Below, piece after piece: positions 59,582-64,000 of a stretch of 64,000 nt of DNA; position 1 is the first letter of the stretch, and each line of letters starts with the position of its first letter. The DNA is taken from positions 186,001-250,000 of the forward strand of contig JAICUB010000002.1 in the NCBI GenBank assembly GCA_025936045.1. Direction: 5' to 3'. Position numbers and translations under genes: made by a program. Below the pieces are notes generated by a model. The model had not been told where the DNA came from, did not search any database, and saw nothing but the letters and a program-made list of their open reading frames with translations. This stretch comes from Polyangiaceae bacterium. Its GTDB lineage: Bacteria; Myxococcota_A; Polyangia; Polyangiales; Polyangiaceae.

Positions 59582-61926
59582 TGCGAAGCCTGCCGACCTC
59601 CGCGCTCGCGCTGGGGTTGGCGATCGCGGGCTGGGCGACGCCCGCCTTCGCCGACGCCGACGCCATTCGCGGTCGCGCCGAGATGAGCATCCGCGCCGTC
59701 GAGGCGGACGCAACCAAGGGTCCCGACACCAGCCGCTTCCGTTACGTGCCGCCCACGCCCGCTCAGCGCGTGGCGGCGGGCGAGCTCCTGCTGCGCACGG
59801 GCGACTACGACCGCGCCGTCGAAACCCTGAGCAAGGTGCTCGAGCTCTATCGTCGCGGTGAGGTCCCCGACGACGCGTGCGCCGACGCGACGTTTCTCAT
59901 CGCCGAGGCGTACTTCCAGTCGACGCAGTATCCGTCCGCGCGCCGCCATTACCGCGAGATCTTCGACAAATCGTCGGCGTCCGCGTACCAGGCGTACGCC
60001 GGGCGCTCGATCAGCCGGCTCGTCGATATCTCGCTCCGCACGAACGATCTCGACAGCCTCGACTACATCTTCTCCCGGCTCTCGTCCTTGCCGGTCACCG
60101 ACCCGAGCGGCTCGCTCGCCTACGCGCGGGCGAAGGCGCTCTACGCGCGGCGCGCCCTCACCGACGCGAAGAACGCGGTCGCCGCCGTTCCGACCGGCTC
60201 GGAGTTCGCGCTGCAGGGCCAGTACCTGCTCGGCGTCATCCTCACCAAGGAAGCCCTCGAGCAGAAGAGCAGCGGGCTCACCGGGACCCAGCGTTACGGC
60301 GCGGCCATCGACCAGTTCCGCCGTGTCGCGCGCATGCCCGCGAAGACGACCGAGCAGAAGCACGTCATCGATCTGGCCTGGATGGCCGTCGGCCGCCTTT
60401 GCTACGAGGCCGAGGCGTATCCCGAGGCGGCGGAAGCGTACAGCCACGTCTCGCGCCAATCCGCCGAGTTTTCGATGATGCTGAACGAGCTCGCGTGGGT
60501 GTACGTGCGCGTCGGCGATTTCGAGCGCGCGCAGCGAGCGCTCGAAGTGCTGAGCATCACCGATCCCAACAACCTCGACATCGCCGACGGCTCGCTGCTC
60601 CGCGCCGACCTGCTCCTGCGTTCCGGCGAGTTCGACAAGGCGCTGACGCTCTACCGCTCGGTGCGCGGCCGCTTCGATCCGATTCGCGATCAGGTCGACC
60701 ACTTCATCACGACCACGGCCGATCCCGCTTCCTACTACGACAGGCTCACCGCCGACCCCGACGTTCAGACGGACGACAAACTCCCGCCGCTCGCCCTGCA
60801 GTGGGCGCGCGAGCAGGCCGAGGACGACAACGTGTTCGTCGTGATCGACGACGTGAACCGCTCGCGCGACCTCGTGAAGCAGAGCCGGCGGCTCGCCTCG
60901 CGTTTGAACGGCGTACTCGCCGTGCCGACCCGCGCGAAGGCGTTCCCGGAGATCCACGCGGCGCTCGAGCACGCCATCAGCCTCGAGAACAAGCTGAGCA
61001 AGGCGCGCGTGAGCCTCGCGCAGGGCATCGACGAAAAGGCGGGCGAGGTGAACGGGGAGCTCGCGTCCGTGCGGCAAGAGCGGCGCTCGCTCATGAAGCG
61101 CCTGCTCGCGACGCCCGTCACCTCCGCCGAGTTCGCGCAGCGCGACGACGCGGGCACTCGGCAGTGGAACACGATTTCACAGGAGCTCCAGCAGCTCACG
61201 GTCGAAGCGGACAAGCTGCGCGCGATGGTGAACGCGCTCAAGCGCGTGCTCAAGCAGGGTGACCAGCTCGGCGTGACGGCCGACGCGGCGACGCGCGAGC
61301 GCTTCCGGCTCGAGATCGAAGCGAACGAGCGGGACCTCACCGGCTACGAGCAGCGCATCGCGCAGTACCGCGAGGCGATCGAGAACGGCAAGGTGCAGTC
61401 GGGCTTCGGTGACCAGCGCTACATCGACGACGACACCATGCGGCGGCGTTTTCGTGATCTTTTGAACCGCGAAGCTGCTCTGTGTGCCGCCGGACAAGAT
61501 CGCGATGCGGCCGAGTACGCGCGCTCGATCCAGCCGATCCTCGCCCGAGCGGACGCGATTGAGCTGCGTCTCGACGGCAACCGCGCCGAGCTCGAGCGCC
61601 AAGCCACCGCCCAGGCCCAGGTGCTACGCGGGAAGATCGCCGACGAGCTCGCGTCGGTGGAGATGCGCGCGGTGTCGCTCGATCAGGTGGACCAGGAAGC
61701 GCGCGTCCTCGTAGGCGAGGTCGCGATGAAGGCGTTTGCCGCAGTGCGTGAGCGATTGAAGGGCATCGTGCTGCGCGCCGACGTGGGCATCGTGCAGGAG
61801 GCCTGGGAGGAGCGCGAGGAGCAAGCGCTCCGCGTGCGGACTCTGCAGCGCGAGCGGGCACGCGAAGAACAGATGTTGAACGACGAGCTCCGAGAGGTGC
61901 TCGAAGACGCGGAGGAAGAGCAGTGA
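59581..61926 (+). CDS. Large exported TPR protein
   Basis: A 781-residue protein. MRSLPTSALALGLAIAGWATPAFA is a signal peptide. TPR helices follow from about residue 60: ELLLRTGDYDRAVETLSKVLELYRRG, ADATFLIAEAYFQSTQYPSARRHYREIFDKS, AYAGRSISRLVDISLRTNDLDSLDYIFSRLS, YPEAAEAYSHVSRQSAEFSMMLNELAWVYVRVGDFERAQRALEVL. The C-terminal third is coiled coil (EKAGEVNGELASVRQERRSLMKRLL, FRLEIEANERDLTGYEQRIAQYREAIENG, RERAREEQMLNDELREVLEDAEEE). The start is TGATG-coupled to the upstream gene, and its TGA overlaps the GTG start of the next (GTGA, 61923-61926). Confidence 0.8.
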   Translation: MRSLPTSALALGLAIAGWATPAFADADAIRGRAEMSIRAVEADATKGPDTSRFRYVPPTPAQRVAAGELLLRTGDYDRAVETLSKVLELYRRGEVPDDACADATFLIAEAYFQSTQYPSARRHYREIFDKSSASAYQAYAGRSISRLVDISLRTNDLDSLDYIFSRLSSLPVTDPSGSLAYARAKALYARRALTDAKNAVAAVPTGSEFALQGQYLLGVILTKEALEQKSSGLTGTQRYGAAIDQFRRVARMPAKTTEQKHVIDLAWMAVGRLCYEAEAYPEAAEAYSHVSRQSAEFSMMLNELAWVYVRVGDFERAQRALEVLSITDPNNLDIADGSLLRADLLLRSGEFDKALTLYRSVRGRFDPIRDQVDHFITTTADPASYYDRLTADPDVQTDDKLPPLALQWAREQAEDDNVFVVIDDVNRSRDLVKQSRRLASRLNGVLAVPTRAKAFPEIHAALEHAISLENKLSKARVSLAQGIDEKAGEVNGELASVRQERRSLMKRLLATPVTSAEFAQRDDAGTRQWNTISQELQQLTVEADKLRAMVNALKRVLKQGDQLGVTADAATRERFRLEIEANERDLTGYEQRIAQYREAIENGKVQSGFGDQRYIDDDTMRRRFRDLLNREAALCAAGQDRDAAEYARSIQPILARADAIELRLDGNRAELERQATAQAQVLRGKIADELASVEMRAVSLDQVDQEARVLVGEVAMKAFAAVRERLKGIVLRADVGIVQEAWEEREEQALRVRTLQRERAREEQMLNDELREVLEDAEEEQ

Positions 61927-64000
61927 GACGGCTTTCGTCGTCGGTCGCGTGGCTGTTGATGTTGGGGGTGCTCTCCGTGGGCGCCCCGGCCGGATCGCAA
62001 ACTGCACCCGCGGCGAGCAGAACGCCCGCCGCGGCGGGCAGCGCGAGTTCCTCGCAGCCCATGAAGGCGAAAGCCGCCGCCAAGCCCGCCTCGGCGAGCG
62101 CGGCTCCGGCCGTTTCCGCGAGCGCCTCGGCGAGCGCGGCTTCCGCGAGCCCGCCTTCCGCGGTGAGCTCGCCGGCGCCGTCCTCCTCGTCGCGCACGTC
62201 GAGCGCAACGGGCACGACGCTGCCCGGCCGAACGCACACCGTCATCGCCCCGCGGCCGAATCCGACCCCGGAGCAGCTCAAGGCGTTCCAAGCCCTGAGC
62301 AACGAGGTGCGGCAGTACGAGAAGGACTCGAAGGACTACCGGCGCCTGCTCACGATGATCGTGCGCCATCATTACGAGAGCCGCCGCAAGCAAACGCTCG
62401 CCGCGCTCGACCAGGACATTCAGGTCGAGAAATACGGCCTCGAGAACGCGCGCAACGAGGCCATCTCGCGGCTCGAGGATTTCGTGGCGCGTTACTCGGG
62501 TGCGAACTCCGACCCGAAAGCGTCGCCCGACGCGATGTTCCGCCTCGCCGCCCTGTACGAGGAGCGAGCCCGCGAGCACAACGACGCCGATATCGCGCAG
62601 GGCCTCGAGCCCGCGATCGCGCTCTACCGGCGTCTGATCCGCGAGTACCCGAAGTACGAGGAGATCGCCGCCGTCCACTACTACCTCGGCCACGTGCTGA
62701 CCGACTCCGGTCGCATCGACGAGGGGCAGCAGGCCTGGCGCGTTCTCGTCTGCCAAAACCATTTCAACATCACCGACGATCCGAAGGACGCGAGCAAGCT
62801 GCTCGTCGAAACCGAGCCGCAGGACCACGACGCGAAATTCTGGGACGACTGGGGCAACCGGCACCCGATCCCGATCGATCAGGACAAGGCGCTCGCGCGG
62901 CGCACGCCCGCCAAGGGCAACGCGAAGCCGGCGAAGAGCGCGGCGGCGGCCAAGACCGCGACCAAGGCGAGCTCCGACACGGAGGAAATCACCTTCGTCG
63001 ACCCATACGAAGGGTGCACGCCGATCCCGCAGCAGACGGCCGCGGGCGAAGAGCCGCGTTACATCGCCGAAATCTGGTGGCAGATCGGAAACTACCACTT
63101 CGATCAGATCGACCCCCGGGGCGGTCCCTACAACCTGAACCGCGCCGTCAGCGCGTACGACCACTCGCTCGAGTACAAGAAGCCGCCCATCTACGGCGTG
63201 TCGCTTTACAAGCTCGCGTGGAGCTACTTCAAGCAGCAGCGCTACCACGCCGCCGTCGACGAATTCGTGCACTTGCTGCACTACGCCGACGAGCAGGAAG
63301 CGAAGACGGGCGATCCGGGCGCGGACTTCCGCGCGGAGGCGTACACGTACATCGCCGGCTCGCTCACGTACGTCGACTTCGCGGGGCCGCCCCCGGAGCA
63401 GCCGTACATCCCTCGCAGCGACGTGCTCGACACGGAGACGGACCCGCTCGTCGCCGAGCAGAAGATGGCCGTCGCGATCGACCGCGTCCAGGATCCGAAG
63501 ATCATCCCGCAGGATCAGAAGTGGACCGTCGAGGTCTACAAGTCGCTCGCGCAGGAGTTCATCGAGATCACCCAGAACCGCAACGCGGTCGCGATGCTCG
63601 AGCTCACGCTGCGGAAGTTCCCGCTGAACCGCGACGCGCCGGTGATGCAGAACAAGGTGGCCGAGCTTTACGACGAGCTCTCGCGCCTCGCGCCCGACGG
63701 CTCCGCGGCCAAGACCGAGTACGCTTCGAAGGCGCTCGAGGCGCGCACGCGGCTCTCCGCGTACGTCGGCGCGAACACGCCCTGGGTCGAGGCCAACAAG
63801 GACGACCCGGAAGCGCTCCAGACGGCCGAGACGCTCGTGCGGAGCGGACTGAAAAAGGCGGCCGCCGACCACACCAATTTCGCGCGCGGCTACTACCAGC
63901 GCGCGACCGAGCTCTCGAACGAGAGCGAGCAGCGCGGCTTGATCGAGAAAGCGATCGGCGAGTACCGACTCGCGGACGCGGCTTGGGCCGGCTACCTCGA
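61923..64000 (+). CDS. Exported TPR protein, 3' partial (AgmU/GltD-like?)
   Basis: The frame from GTG 61923 runs open to the end of the window (692 codons). The N-terminus VRRLSSSVAWLLMLGVLSVGAPAG is a signal peptide, followed by a long Ala/Ser/Pro-rich linker (about 30-110). Then EVRQYEKDSKDYRRLLTMIVRHHYESRRKQTLAALDQDIQ and ARNEAISRLEDFVARYSGANSDPKASPDAMFRLAALYEERARE begin TPR-type helical repeats, which continue (EPRYIAEIWWQIGNYHFDQI, SLYKLAWSYFKQQRYHAAVDEFVHLL). The order of a Glu/Lys-rich coil and a P-D-A-M-F-R-L-A-x-L-Y block recalls the Myxococcus gliding protein AgmU/GltD; this is recognised from memory only. Confidence 0.72.
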   Translation, partial: MRRLSSSVAWLLMLGVLSVGAPAGSQTAPAASRTPAAAGSASSSQPMKAKAAAKPASASAAPAVSASASASAASASPPSAVSSPAPSSSSRTSSATGTTLPGRTHTVIAPRPNPTPEQLKAFQALSNEVRQYEKDSKDYRRLLTMIVRHHYESRRKQTLAALDQDIQVEKYGLENARNEAISRLEDFVARYSGANSDPKASPDAMFRLAALYEERAREHNDADIAQGLEPAIALYRRLIREYPKYEEIAAVHYYLGHVLTDSGRIDEGQQAWRVLVCQNHFNITDDPKDASKLLVETEPQDHDAKFWDDWGNRHPIPIDQDKALARRTPAKGNAKPAKSAAAAKTATKASSDTEEITFVDPYEGCTPIPQQTAAGEEPRYIAEIWWQIGNYHFDQIDPRGGPYNLNRAVSAYDHSLEYKKPPIYGVSLYKLAWSYFKQQRYHAAVDEFVHLLHYADEQEAKTGDPGADFRAEAYTYIAGSLTYVDFAGPPPEQPYIPRSDVLDTETDPLVAEQKMAVAIDRVQDPKIIPQDQKWTVEVYKSLAQEFIEITQNRNAVAMLELTLRKFPLNRDAPVMQNKVAELYDELSRLAPDGSAAKTEYASKALEARTRLSAYVGANTPWVEANKDDPEALQTAETLVRSGLKKAAADHTNFARGYYQRATELSNESEQRGLIEKAIGEYRLADAAWAGYL

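Noticed and set aside
59341-61077. A 578-residue minus-strand frame
   Set aside because: Antisense of two real genes, with no recognisable motif.
61683-63872. A 729-residue open frame on the minus strand at the right end
   Set aside because: It lies antisense to the exported TPR genes and has the same biased composition; the plus-strand frame 61923-64000 has a signal peptide and TPR motifs.

Overview
This is a high-GC (about 70%) chromosomal window. The gene content points to a myxobacterium-like member of the Myxococcota, probably Polyangia/Sorangiineae. The signs are many lipoproteins and outer-membrane barrels of unknown function, a Ser/Thr kinase with PP2C and FHA proteins, Ser/Pro/Ala-rich linkers, glycine- and acid-rich low-complexity tails, TPR-rich periplasmic proteins, and GTG/TTG starts. 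That assignment is inferred from style and gene families; there is no rRNA to confirm it. I see no tRNA, rRNA, insertion sequence, prophage or CRISPR array.

Layout. 1-1014: 3' end of an AIF/Rieske-type FAD reductase, then a nested-hairpin intergenic element. 1226-3545 (-): rubrerythrin, a GlpC/HdrD-like Fe-S protein and DUF3501. 3613-7025 (+): lipoprotein, alpha/beta hydrolase, exported protein. 7049-9966 (-): glycine cleavage genes gcvT-gcvH-gcvPA, without gcvPB. 10059-10940 (+): response regulator with a DUF4388-like output. 10933-18510 (-): type IV pilus minor-pilin operon fimT-pilV-pilW-pilX-pilY1 plus a lipoprotein. 18680-20960 (+): lipoprotein and acyl-CoA dehydrogenase. 20990-23214 (-): two parvulin PPIases and a MaoC hydratase. 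23331-24047 (+): an orphan FliR/SctT-family membrane protein. 24071-24835 (-): barrel protein. 25094-28743 (+): scpA-scpB (ScpB has a poly-Asp tail) and a lamin-tail lipoprotein. 28755-30702 (-): PmbA and a membrane protein. 30769-32882 (+): larB-larC. 32905-38804 (-): thioredoxin-rhodanese fusion, DppB-DppC-like permease fusion, PP2C phosphatase, double-FHA zinc-ribbon protein, barrel protein. 38911-39324 (+): acidic protein that overlaps tail-to-tail with the next operon. 39261-43177 (-): Ser/Thr kinase, SUMF1-like protein, SPOUT methyltransferase, TPR lipoprotein. 43257-46009 (-): CpsB-like PHP phosphatase, flippase-like membrane protein, exported protein, roadblock-like protein. 46087-47232 (+): ArsA-family ATPase. 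47237-49560 (-): era and der. 49559-54741 (+): two FadL-like barrels and a GT39-type glycosyltransferase. 54973-56432 (+): PilZ protein and fatty-acid desaturase. 56449-58229 (-): ECF sigma factor and zinc-finger anti-sigma/TPR protein. 58649-64000 (+): three coupled exported proteins, two with TPRs, the last cut by the window end.

The genes work in several modules: pilus tip assembly, envelope lipid and polysaccharide handling (FadL-like, desaturase, GT39, CpsB-like), phospho-signalling (kinase, PP2C, FHA, receiver, PilZ), chromosome segregation (ScpAB) and ribosome-linked GTPases (Era, Der). Translational coupling is very common: 17 junctions have ATGA, GTGA or TGATG overlaps. No complete, obviously new system is evident. 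The best leads are the exported TPR block at the right end, the orphan FliR homologue, the solo DppBC fusion permease with an inserted alpha-helical periplasmic segment, the rubrerythrin/Fe-S/DUF3501 trio, and the kinase-SUMF1 operon.
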